A stretch of DNA of 64,000 nt from contig CM073560.1 of the NCBI GenBank assembly GCA_037074615.1, forward strand, positions 3,789,501-3,853,500. Direction: 5' to 3'. Numbering within the stretch: the stretch's first letter is position 1; every line of letters starts with the position of its first letter. The DNA is from Leucaena leucocephala (Eukaryota > Streptophyta > Magnoliopsida > Fabales > Fabaceae). Of this stretch, positions 10,201 through 20,559 are shown piece after piece. The notes under the pieces are model-generated. The model saw only the letters and a list, made by a program, of their open reading frames with translations, was not told the DNA's origin and did no database searches. The position numbers and the translations under genes were made by a program.

Positions 10201-12989
10201 GCTCTTTATGGACAAGTTTTCTGAAATTTTAATGCATTTCATATCTATTGGAAGGAAGAATACTATTATTCCTATTGTTGTGCTTTGGAAGCTGGAAGTT
10301 GAAACAAGGATGTGATAACTATATAAGTGGATAATCCTGAAGGCATGGCCAAATGTGTTAGAAAAAGAGAGTAGTGGGTCATTCTTTAATTTTTTTTTTA
10401 TTTCTTTATATTAAGAGGAATGAAAGTGTGTCTGCTAGTTTTGAAGTGTTTTTGGTTGGAATTAGTGGAAACCGTATATTTAGTTGCTTTACATGGTGCC
10501 TGCAGTAGTCTCTTGTTACTGGGTTGCTTGTGAAGTAGAGTCAATTGACTCCCCAACTGCATGCATGGCAATTCCTTCTATGTTTTCTAATGCTGTTGAA
10601 ACCACGCCTTTGGCCTATTCACAGCTTAAGAATCATGGATCCAATTTAACAGAAGAAGAGCTTGAAACACATACTATATCTTCTTGGAAAGAAGGAAAAT
10701 TATATCTAAACAGGCGACGCAATGGACAGGGAACAACATTTTCAAGACGTTTTATCCATGTAAGTTTTATAGTAAAGCCATTATGTCATACTGCTTGCTT
10801 GTATCTGATAATACTCCGAACAATTAGAATCCCCAATTTTATTTACGTATTGACTATTTTACTTGTTTTGCAGGCAGGGCCATTGGATAATTTGAAAGAT
10901 ATTGCCACAAAGATTCTGCAAAATGAGATTTCAACAGTTCCTATCATCCATTCAAAGTCTGAAGATGGTTCATTTCCACAGCTTTTACATTTGGCTTCAC
11001 TTTCTGGAATACTTAATTGTAAGCTTTGAAGACATGTTTCTTTGTACTCTTCTCAAGTGTGCTTCAATCTTACCAAATTAATTTTCAGACATTTGCAGGA
11101 ATTTTAGGCATTGCTCTAGTTCATTGCCTATACTCCAATTACCGATTTCTGCAGTTCCTGTGGGAACGTGGGTGCCCAAAATTGGGGAATCAAATAGGCG
11201 ACCTTTAGCTATGTTGAGACCTAGTGCTTCTCTTACGTCAGCCCTAAATTTATTAGTTCAAGGTTTGATTGCATCTTCTGACCTTGAAAATAAAATATGG
11301 GCAGAGTACATTTTGTTCTTCTTTGAGAAGGATTTGTGTGTGATTAATTATCAAGAAGAGAAGATTAGTGGTTAGGTTAATTGGGAACAAGGGTAATTCC
11401 ATATTCTAATCATTAAGATAAGAAACATTTACTTTTATTCTGAAATAGCTATTCTTACATCCACATCTTGTCCTTTACTTTTGCAGCCCAAATAAGTTCT
11501 ATACCGATAGTGGATGATAACGATTCATTACTAGATATATATAGTCGAAGGTTAGTTGCGCTTTATATCCATATTATATCATTCTTCTTGATTTAATGGT
11601 TGAACTTTCAAATTACTTTAGAATCAATCTATAGTTTGAGCATGAATTGTCCTGGCAGTTAATTATTTTTAGCGGCTTAGTGTTTCTCACAGTTGCCCTT
11701 CCCCTTATATTGATAGTGACATAACAGCTTTGGCGAAGGACAGAGCTTATACACACATCAATTTCGATGAAATGACTATCCATCAGGTATGTTTTGTTCC
11801 TCATTTTCCCTGAACATGTTTTGCATACTATAAACTTGTATTGACTATAAAGTTATGAATTAAATAAAAAAAAAAGAGAAAAATATTACTATTGCGCATC
11901 TATTATAATCCTTTGCTTGGTAAACTTGGCTGCTCTTGTGAGGTTTTGACATATGGTGTTATAAAGAATTGATTGAATTAGTCATTATTTATAGTAGGAT
12001 CCTTTAAACTGGAGGCTCTTAGAATCAGTCATATTATAATCCTTTTTTTGCTGAAATTTGATTGACATTTATTTGGTGATTTTCTTCTTGGTTCATAGTC
12101 TCTCTTGTATATTTCTCTAGGCTTTGCAGTTGGGCCAGGATTCACATGATCTTAGAAGTCAGAGATGTCAGATGTCTCTGAAATCTGATACTCTGCATAA
12201 AGTGATGGAGCGGCTGGCAAATCCAGGTAGGTTTGTTACCCTGCTCTTTAACAAAATGGAATGGGGCGCTATAGGACAATATTCAAAGGTTACGTTTTTG
12301 TGTTTTGGGGAGTTGCCTTTCTCTGTTAGCTATGTTCATCTTGCAAACAGGTTTTAAAGAAAAATTTAGCACCCCAAATAATGTAATGGATGTGGAATAT
12401 TACCTAATTCCTTGTCTCTAAAATTCAGTTTCACTCCCCTTGGGAAGTTTACCAAGCAACACTTAATCAGGAGTGTTAGGGGCCTTTCTTCTAGCAGTGG
12501 TTTACCCATGTACACATTTGAGCTGGAGAGTCTATCTCGTAATTGTATTAAAAAAAAAAGAGTTAACAAGTTTACTATAATATGTAAAAAAATAAATTTG
12601 AAATTGTTTGAGAGAAGGAAATAGGTGTAAGAAGTGGGCCACTACATTAAGTTGGAGCGATAATTTGAATCTGTTAAATTCTAGTAAAAGCGGGACATTC
12701 CATATCTGAGAAAGAAAATCTTGAAACCAATCTTGTGGAATCCATCTTTGGTGGGTATGGTAGCTTATGAGATAACAATATTTTTGGGTTCATAATTGAT
12801 TCTGGCACGTATTTAGTTCTCCATGCATCCAAGTTACTTCATTTTTAGGATTACTACTTAGCTGAGAAATATCTGCTATGTTAACTGTGGATTTCAGGCG
12901 TTAGGCGTTTAGTTGTCGTGGAAGCCGGGAGCAAGCGAGTGGAAGGCATTGTTTCACTGAGCGACATATTCAAGTTCTTACTTGGTTAG
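7254..12989 (+). CDS. SNF4: SNF1-related kinase regulatory subunit, SNF4/KINbetagamma type
   Basis: Thirteen coding exons join in frame: 7254-7363, 7524-7611, 8396-8575, 9482-9616, 9715-9774, 10088-10177, 10625-10759, 10874-11018, 11089-11262, 11487-11550, 11717-11786, 12121-12226 and 12898-12989. They total 1449 bases and 482 residues, the usual family length. Residues about 18-95 form the AMPK-type glycogen-binding module (FVWPYGGREVYLCGSFTRW, then YKFFVDREWRHDE). The rest carries four CBS domains, from AFLSIHTAYELLP to GIVSLSDIFKFLLG at the C-terminus. In plants this hybrid betagamma protein is the canonical gamma subunit of the SnRK1 energy-sensing kinase and binds the kinase and beta subunits in cytosol and nucleus. 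All splice sites are GT-AG and no disabling lesions are seen. Confidence 0.95.
8940..9400 (+). mobile_element. Degenerate LINE 3'-end (reverse transcriptase tail) fossil in SNF4 intron 3
   Basis: Translated in shifting plus-strand frames, this stretch gives KMKMLR, then KDNIQNELVGERVSVASIEK, then MVENRLKWFGHV, then RGR-type basic residues and an LIDH segment. That order (MRMLRW...GHTRKDKI...V.SIEEKM.ENRLRWFGHV.RR) is the C-terminal tail of plant non-LTR reverse transcriptases. Stops and frameshifts are numerous, so it is long dead. It lies in the sense orientation inside an intron of about 0.9 kb. Confidence 0.65.
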
Positions 12990-14123
12990 CTTAGAATGAT
13001 GGGAAATGAAGAATTCCTTATGACATTTGTGCATATATTCAGGCACCACCACCGCTTGCTCAGACTTTTTTTTGTTGGTAATTTGATCTCTTCCATTAAA
13101 ATGGCCTCTTGCTTCATGGCCTTGTTTTAATGATTTTAGGCTTTTGGAGAAAGAGAGGTCTGTAAATTTAGAGTTTGGCTTTGGCCCCATTTTTATTTAT
13201 CTGCCCCATCCCTTGTTTTATTATCTTCATTGAGCTCCCACTATTACCCTTACTTGGGGAAGATAATCCATGGGAGGAAGAATATTGAAATTCTTGTGTT
13301 TTGTATAGTTTTTATTATTAGCTTTTGGTCTTTGAAAACAACTCCTTAGCTGGTAGTGGTACAATGTGGTGTAATTTTCATTGTTTTGTTTTTTTTACCT
13401 CTCATTTTCCTCATTTCAAGGTACAATGAGATTTTCTTGGGCAAATGTAAGCTGAATACAGAAAGACTTTTATTCTTGAATAGAGGATTTTAAACTTGAT
13501 GATAGGGCTTCTTGTCTGTTGTCCTATGATAATAAGGAGATACATGTTGTGGCATTTTCCTCCCTTTAATTAATGAGAATGAGAAACATTTATCAAATAT
13601 AATTTCAAAATAATTTTAATCATTTTTCTAACTTTATGTGATTTAACTAATTTTAATAACATCAACTAATTTTAATCATTTTTCGTTGTGCGATTTTAAA
13701 AGATCAAATAGATATGTATCCCTTGGGTTCCAATTATAAGACAGCTTTAACGCTCTATTTAATCTTTAAATATAGGGCAAAGATGTAATTAAATTTTTTA
13801 AACAATCTTATCCTTCTCTAATTACAAGTTGTTGGCATGTTTTTAACAATTTATAGTCATTATTAATTTTAAAGGTAAAATTGCAAAGTTATATTTTTTA
13901 AAAAAGTTGAAGGATATCAACCATCTACTACTACTTCTTAATAATTATGAAATTAGTTGACTTTTTTCTATAATTAGACCTAGATGAGTATTTATTTAAA
14001 CGTTTTGTGAATTATAATAGCCTTATGGGGATTGCTTTGAACTCTTAGATGATACGGCAACATTGGATCATTGGATTGGATTACTTCAAAGGTGGAGATA
14101 TGGACAATCAGCCTATCTTGTTC
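12990..14123. other. SNF4 3'UTR followed by intergenic DNA
   Basis: The first few hundred bases probably include the SNF4 3'UTR. From about 13550 to 14040 the DNA is AT-rich with no coding potential; it ends at the promoter of the next gene. Confidence 0.5.
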
Positions 14124-14136
14124 AAAACGACGCCGT
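14124..14136 (+). promoter_or_regulatory. AAAACGACGCCGT promoter motif
   Basis: This GC-rich motif sits 94 bases upstream of the ATG at 14230, in the expected core-promoter zone. The same 13-mer occurs inverted at 62662-62674, upstream of the mTERF pseudogene. ACGACGCCGT-type sequences are commonly seen near plant transcription starts; the binding factor is not inferred here. Confidence 0.4.
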
Positions 14137-14229
14137 ATGGGGCCTTTCTCGGATTTAAATTTACTTATTTACCCAAAATTGCCGGCCGGGTCTGGTCGGA
14201 TTGTTGTGGACGGCCGAGCGAGCGAGAGA

Positions 14230-15580
14230 ATGGTGAAAGAGATCGAAACTCTGAGCGAAGACGAAAGACGCGCGCTTAGAGGCAGTAAATTCGCGCCTCT
14301 TCCTTCTCTATCTCGCACTTCCAACTCTCAGCCCAGGTTTTTTCATCTATCCTCTCCTTTTTCTTCTCTCAGAATCACGCTTACAAATTATGCTACTAAC
14401 ATAAGCTGTTGATCGATCGGATTCTCGTTTATGAATTCCCTTTTCTCTGGCCTTCAGATTTTGTTGTTCTGGTATTAATTAACTTTTTGTCGCCGGATGC
14501 TAATAATATGCCCATAAAGATTGGCTCATCTTGGTGGACCGGTGATCACAAACAAAGCTGCGGCACTAGCAAAGTTTCTTGAGAGGAAACTGAAGGAGCC
14601 TGATGGTCTGGCTTCTATTAACCCTGATCTTCTTGAGCTCGCTGTCAATAATGCCAAACAGACTGTTTTTGCTAGTAAGCCTTCTTCAACTTTGGTTTTC
14701 TTTTGAGTGGCGTATACTGATAGGAACATAGATTACTATTAATGGTAGTATATAAAGGTTGTCTATTGTGATTGCAGATATTATATGAATGATAAATGAG
14801 AAACAAATGTACGTTATCTAATTATCATAGATCTTGCCATAGACTGTTTTCTGTAATCCATTTTCTCTTTTAAGAAATTCATTCACTTCGATGGTATGGT
14901 TTCTGTTGATCTTGGCCTGTTTTTTTGGTAGAGGGGGATAAATAGACCTCAATTTCTGAATCATTTTGAAAATTGTATGATGTTTAGGTATAATAATATT
15001 GGGGGAATAATAGATTTTCATGTTTGACATGTCATAACCAACTTGAATATCAATGAATATTAGATATGCCTCATCAGATGATTATAAAAAAAACAATTAG
15101 ATACTTGAGAAGTTCGATCGTCCACTTGCAAAACATGACTTTTGGGTCTCATGGTTTTTAACAGCAGGAAGTACTTCAAATCCAGAAAGAAGTGTCCGGC
15201 ATGTAGACTCCTTTGGTGACACTTACACTAAGGTGGGTTGCTTGATTGCACATTACTTCTAATGGTACCTGAATATTTGCTCACGCATCACTTTCTCTAA
15301 TTTGTTGCTGATCTTGGCAGGATTCTGATGATGAGAAGAAAGAACTTTCTCAAGTGAAGGAATGTAAGAAGAGGAAGAAGAACAAGAAGAAAAAAGACAA
15401 AAACAAAAACAAAAAGCTGAAGGTCATTGCTTGATGATATGTTTTGTTATTTGCATGTCACTCCTTACATAATAGTAAGTAACTGTATTTGTTTTGCTGC
15501 AGAAAGTTGAGGATCCTGGACTAGTCGTCGTCAAAAAGCATAAAAAAAAACAAGTTCAAGTTTTGATTTATTCTGGTTGA
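14230..15580 (+). CDS. Small lysine-rich protein of unknown function, five exons
   Basis: The exons are 14230-14336, 14520-14674, 15165 (or 15168)-15232, 15321-15422 and 15503-15580, giving about 169 residues. The product starts MVKEIETLSEDERRALRGSK and continues with RLAHLGGPVITNKAAALAKF and a leucine-rich stretch (SINPDLLELAVNNAKQ). It then has an acidic patch (DSDDEKKE) followed by a basic tail of KKRKKNKKKKDKNKNKK type near residues 123-142. The folded part is probably the first 85 residues; the tail is low-complexity and could direct nuclear or nucleolar localisation, which is inference. The third exon has two adjacent acceptors (CAGCAG), both in frame. The conserved-looking N-terminus and clean splicing suggest a real gene. 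I do not recognise the family. Confidence 0.8.
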
Positions 15581-16654
15581 CAACAGCCACAGATGTTGAA
15601 TCTACATCATCCTCTTACCAGCCCCATAGTCTGGACATCTGACATGGTTGCCTTGTAATTTGAGGTTATACCAAATTTCTTGTGCATTTTCAAATGGAGG
15701 ATTGAGGTCAGTGGATTTCCTTGTTGAAATGAAGTTAAAAGCAACGCATGGGATCAGAGATACAGCTTTGGCATATTGACTTCCCAAGATGACTTACAAG
15801 ATAAGATTATGAACTGTTTATTAGTTGGATTCTTGCTGCGGTTGGTGGTGTTGTGGGCAATGTTATGGTAACTGTTCGGAGATCATGATGATCCAAGATG
15901 CAGGGGAGGACGTCATGTTGTAGAAACGGTATTTTTTACAATTGTAAGAAATGTGAATGTGATTTTGGTTTCAGTCTTCAGGCATTCGACACAAGACACC
16001 AATTGCTTCATGAAACATGCTTGCTTCAAAATATGAATTCTAATTCTCACATATGTTGGTCTCAAGCTCAACTACTCCAAGATACTTTTTGTCTGCTAAT
16101 CTTTTATAAGATACAAATAATATAATCATGTTAATAAAAAATATAGTTAACATTGGTTAAATGCTATCAATAGATCAAAATGTAAACCTTTTTTTCTTAT
16201 ACAAAATTTTTTTATAGAGGGTTGGGTTCACCACTATCCAAGGGATTAAAATGCAAATTATTTTCCCAAAAAATACCTCATTTAGTCATGTAGATAATAA
16301 TTCTGGTGCACATGAATAATTACTAGAGTTTGACTAATATTGGTATAGTAATTAATGGGGAGAAAATGAAAAATGATAATAAATATTCTTTCCGGTTTTT
16401 AATATAAGATTTACTTAATTAATTTAATTAGATTAAAGAAATTAGTTAAATTAGTTATTTGTAATAATTATGTATTGATTTCTCTAAAATACTCTCTGCT
16501 ATCATGTGCATTAGAACTACCTCTTGATAGAAACTCTTTAATATATGTGTAATCATATAAGGAAACATTGACAATAGTACACTTCTACAATTTGTGTTAC
16601 GATGATAGGTTAAGAATTTGCAGAAAGATAATTAATCAATTTTTTTTTACTATC
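15581..16654. other. 3'UTR of the lysine-rich gene, then AT-rich DNA
   Basis: The transcript probably ends in the 15.8-16.1 kb region, which is less AT-rich. At about 16205-16245 there is a short match to the tail of the second SINE family (TACAAAATTTTTTTATAGAG, then a GGTTGGGTTCAC segment). 16330-16560 resembles the AT-rich Stowaway-like units seen near 51.7 kb and 60.3 kb. Confidence 0.45.
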
Positions 16655-16869
16655 AACAGTAAATAATTTTTTTTTGTTACTCACCCGGTTCACCGGAGCT
16701 TTGCTCCAACTACATCCGGATCCGACCCGCGTTGTGCACATGGCTATGGTAGGTGAGTCTCCCAACGAGAATTTTCTGCATACGCCAAGGCTCGAACTCG
16801 ATGCCTCTTTTAAGCGATATCGAGCTACTTACCACTCGGACCAACCCCTGTTGGTAACAGTAAATAATT
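16655..16869 (-). mobile_element. tRNA-derived SINE (family C) with perfect 14-bp target duplication
   Basis: The body is 16669-16855, read on the minus strand. The head ACCAACAGGGGTTGGTCCGA includes a polymerase III box A (TGGTCCGAGTGGTAAG); GTTCGAGCC downstream is box B. The element ends in a short oligo(A), seen as T's at 16669-16675. Identical 14-base duplications AACAGTAAATAATT flank it at 16655-16668 and 16856-16869. The tRNA-like head, A-tail and perfect duplication indicate a fairly recent LINE-mobilised insertion. Confidence 0.85.
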
Positions 16870-17195
16870 GAATCTTCAATGGAAGTTATTCTGCATGTTT
16901 ACTTTTATCAAAGAACATAATGGCAAATGATTCTGTTTCCTTAGAACTCATTCCATTTATCATACTAATTTTCAACACCTTCTGTTGTAACCAAAAAGAG
17001 AAATTGCAAATGCTTTTGTTTCCTTAGAACCCATGGGAATCATAAAATCTATTTGAATCACCCGATCTGCTAGCATGTTACCTCTTGACTAACCCATGAT
17101 AACTACTCCTCTGGTCCTATTAGGGAGAGAGAAGGTGAGATTGACCGTATACAATGTTTATAATAAATAGCAAATTGAAGAGCCACTAGATTTAC

Positions 17196-18324
17196 CTGGA
17201 TCATCAGCAATGTAGCTAGACATAGAGAAATAAGTTCTGAGGGAATTTTCACTTCATTTTGATCAGATGAGCTGTTTAGTTCCGGACCATGTGAATGATT
17301 GTTCGGCAAAGGATTCGATTTACTTGCAGTTATCTGATCCAGAGAAGCTAGAGTGACATGAACAGAATCTGTAGGCATGAATTGCCAGGATGGAGCAACA
17401 TGGTCATCCAATGAAAGCCGATTATTTATAAAATTAATCGCCTCCTCAATTCCTTCAACCTTACTCTCTGTCTTAGTAAAAGACGACATCGCCTGCAATA
17501 ATTGTTATAGTCAGAGCCCCAAAAATGATACTGATATGACCCCCTAAGGATTAAACGAAAAATAGGGAATTACAATGAAATCCTAAACAAGAGATTTAGT
17601 CACCCAAAAATCTTAATAAAAAGTTATAGCGTAGAAATTAACAACGAGTTTATATTACTTGAGACTTTTTAGTAATTAAATCTTTTTATTGGGACCTCAG
17701 CTTAATTCTCCTAATAAAAATTGAAAGGAAATCATCTAGCAGCGGGTCATCAGTAATTCAGTATAAAAACTAGTGTAAAAATGTTCACTTAAAATTATTA
17801 AACTGTTTCTAGTGAACATGAAATTGATCTGTGCTCTAAAAATCTATTGATCAACTCCTTAATAATTGGGGAGTCAATCATCCAAATGAATCTTCAGAGA
17901 TGGTGATCCAACCATCTAGAGTCATCAGTGGTGGAGACCGATCTTCTTGTGTAAGAAAATGATAATAACACAAAAATTTCAAGTATTTGGCATCGCTAAA
18001 CATAACACGCTGTAAAGAGATGAGTGAAGTTTAGTGTTAAGTTCACTTTAAATATGCAGAACAGACATGCCGTAACTATTCACAAAGTGGGCAACTTTTC
18101 TATACCTGCATAGCTGAACCAACCATTGTACGGGCTCTTCTTTTAGAACTTTCAGTCATTTCAGCTACACGAGATTGACAATTTTGGTTTTGAGAAGATG
18201 AACAATATGAAGAGCTAGCTTGACCCCCAAGGTCATCCGAATTAGCTGTGGGCCTTGGCGATAAATTAGAGGAGTTCCCCTGATATGTGTTATGATGTCT
18301 CATGCAGAACAAGTCAGAAGAGAC
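17196..18324 (-). pseudogene. Orphan two-exon fragment of an ALWAYS EARLY (ALY)/LIN9-like gene
   Basis: Minus-strand exons 18324-18106 and 17492-17196 are both open, phase 0 and bounded by consensus splice signals, giving 172 codons. The first encodes VSSDLFCMRHHNTYQGNSSN and ends ESSKRRARTMVGSAMQ; the second ends VKIPSELISLCLATLLMIQ. This order matches the C-terminal region of plant ALY proteins, homologues of animal LIN-9 in DREAM/MuvB-type chromatin complexes. The SANT and DIRP domains expected upstream, and the last exon expected downstream, are not found in the surrounding DNA. It is therefore best read as a captured or left-over gene fragment that happens to have remained open. Confidence 0.72.
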
Positions 18325-18672
18325 CTGCACAAATGAAATCCAATTCATGAAGTTGCAAATAGTTGAAAATGGAAGGAAAGAAAGATGATATGAAATTTTC
18401 TGTGCAATCGTGTGTTAATTGTTCCATGAATTTCATAGGCAGCAAGAGTAGTAAATGTTTCTTAATAAAGATTCGAAGCTTGCCTTGTGAGGCTATGAGA
18501 TAATTTTTTTTCTTGGTCACTTTAGACTTGGGTCAAATCTATATTTGTCCAGGTGTTTAGCCCTTTAACAAATATTTTTTCTAGAATTTAAATTTATATT
18601 CTCTTTTTTATAGAGTAAAATCGTTTATTATCTCAATTAATAACGTATTGGTCATTGTGAGAGATATTGATA

Positions 18673-18907
18673 AATAAGACGCATCTTTATTTTATACAAA
18701 AATTTTTAAAAAGAAGTTAGGCTCACCCACGATCTAAGGGCAGGGCAGGGCGAAGTCTTTCTTCCTCTTAAGCGATACTAATGTCGGGCAGGGCGAGCCG
18801 TCTATTACCCAAAAGTGATACTCTCTAGGAATTAAACACGCTCTAAATAGTCACATATCTCATACTTTCATTAGCTAAACTTGCTGACGATGGGTAATAA
18901 GACGCAT
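18673..18907 (-). mobile_element. SINE-like element, family A, with 12-bp target duplication
   Basis: The body at 18685-18895 is flanked by AATAAGACGCAT at 18673-18684 and 18896-18907. Its sequence matches the elements at 46.2 and 50.1 kb, with shared segments such as TTAAGCGATACTAATGTC and GCGAGCCGTCTATTAC, and has an A-rich end facing left. It is shorter than those copies, with an internal deletion. Box B in the family is GTGTTCAATC/GTGTTCGATCC. Confidence 0.75.
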
Positions 18908-20143
18908 TTTAATTGTAAATTTTAACCAAAAGGAGAATTGGCCCAGTGAAGATAAATGGGCCGAACTCGTAGGAGAACCCAATGCCCAAGCACACGTGCT
19001 TGTCTCTTCAGCCTGTTTACATTTACAACAAAACCCAGCACTCTTTTATTTTCGTATCGGTATGACAAAAACAATTGGGAATTATTTTACTTTTAAAAAA
19101 TCACTTTAAATATTTAAAATTATATTTTTATTTCAATCTATACATATTTATTGAAGAAAAATATATCAAGATTTTTCTAGTACCATTAGTCTATTTTTAA
19201 TAAGATCGAATAGAGTTAAAGTGAACTTAAAAGTTAAAAGTATTTTTATAAGAGCAATTCATACCTTAAAATAACATAGAGTACAAAGAAACTACTTTTT
19301 GGGAATGATTACGAGATTTCAGATAAAAAAATTAATTATCTTAAAATTTAAGAGAAATATATAATAATAAATTTTAGTATAGAAAATCAAAATAAATTTT
19401 ATGTTATTTATTTATTATTCAAACTTGTTAATAACTAAGTCTTTTTATTGGAACCCAATAATCATTCTTCCAATGTTTTTAATTAACAAATATCTAATTT
19501 GCAAGCTATATTTAGTTTTAGGGTCATAGTGTCATTTCTTTACTTTATATGGGAAAAGGTATCTAGTTATTTATAATTATTTACTAATTATTAGTGTTGC
19601 AAAGTAGCAAGACAATATGCTTCATGCAAAAAAAAATTGTCAGGAGATTCACTCACTATAGCTAGGCACACGACGCATATCAGATTTGAATGTAGTCGGG
19701 GCAAAACTCCGGTAAACTGGGTGGGCAACAAAAAAAATATACGTCCCCCTATGGAAATTATTTTGATAGAAGTAAAAGTAAAAATAGAAATAGATTTTAA
19801 AAATTTATTTGGTAAAATAAAACTAAGTATATAATTGATGTATTTTTTTTTATAATTTAGAGTAAAATAGTCTAAAATATTTTTTTATAATTTAAAAAAA
19901 TTTAAAATTATCTAAAAAATTTATAATTAGGATAAAATGATTTAAAAAATTTCACGTATATTTCTATTATTTTTATTCTCAATTTTTTTTATAAAAATAA
20001 AATAACTTAAAATATTAAAAATAAAAATAAAAATAATTTTCATTGTACCAATGACTTTTACTTTCCATTTTTTATTTCTCACTTACTAAACATAGCATTA
20101 GATCTGTATTCAAGTGGACAATCTTCTGTGAGAAAGGTTAACA
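18908..20143. other. Intergenic DNA, no gene seen
   Basis: At 18945-19060 there is a short less AT-rich patch with GGGCC and CACGTG motifs, resembling a plant promoter, but no gene start follows. The remainder to the hAT element is AT-rich with stops in all frames. Confidence 0.45.
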
Positions 20144-20559
20144 TTAGAAGGTAGGGGTGTGCATGGGCAGGGCTGGGCAGGGCAGCTCCCCGCCCGGTGC
20201 CCTGCCCGAAAAATGCATGGGCTGCATTTTGCAGCCCGGTGCCCGGCCCTGCCCGGTAAAAGCCCTAACTATGTCGGGCTGGGCATGGGCGGGCTGGGCA
20301 TGCCCAGATAGTGATGTCCTGCTCATATTGTGAGAAAAAAATCTGCAATCATAAATTTCTAAAATAATACCATATTTATGTCTTAAAGATTTAAAAAATA
20401 TTTATAATAAACAAAAAACAAGGCGACAATAAAATAATTAAAATTTTGAAGTCCATTACAATTAAAATGATCTTCAGTCATCAGTAGTCATCATATTCTC
20501 CCTTCCAATCATAGCATCTAGAAAAAAAATAAAAGAAAAATTGCGTTACATAATACATA

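Noticed and set aside
14049..14412. Two overlapping plus-strand frames before and over exon 1 of the lysine-rich gene
   Set aside because: They start upstream in the promoter region; the ATG at 14230 begins the frame that splices cleanly into exon 2.
16780..16855. Possible tRNA gene
   Set aside because: Box A and box B are present, but there is no complete cloverleaf, and the segment is the head of a SINE with target duplications.
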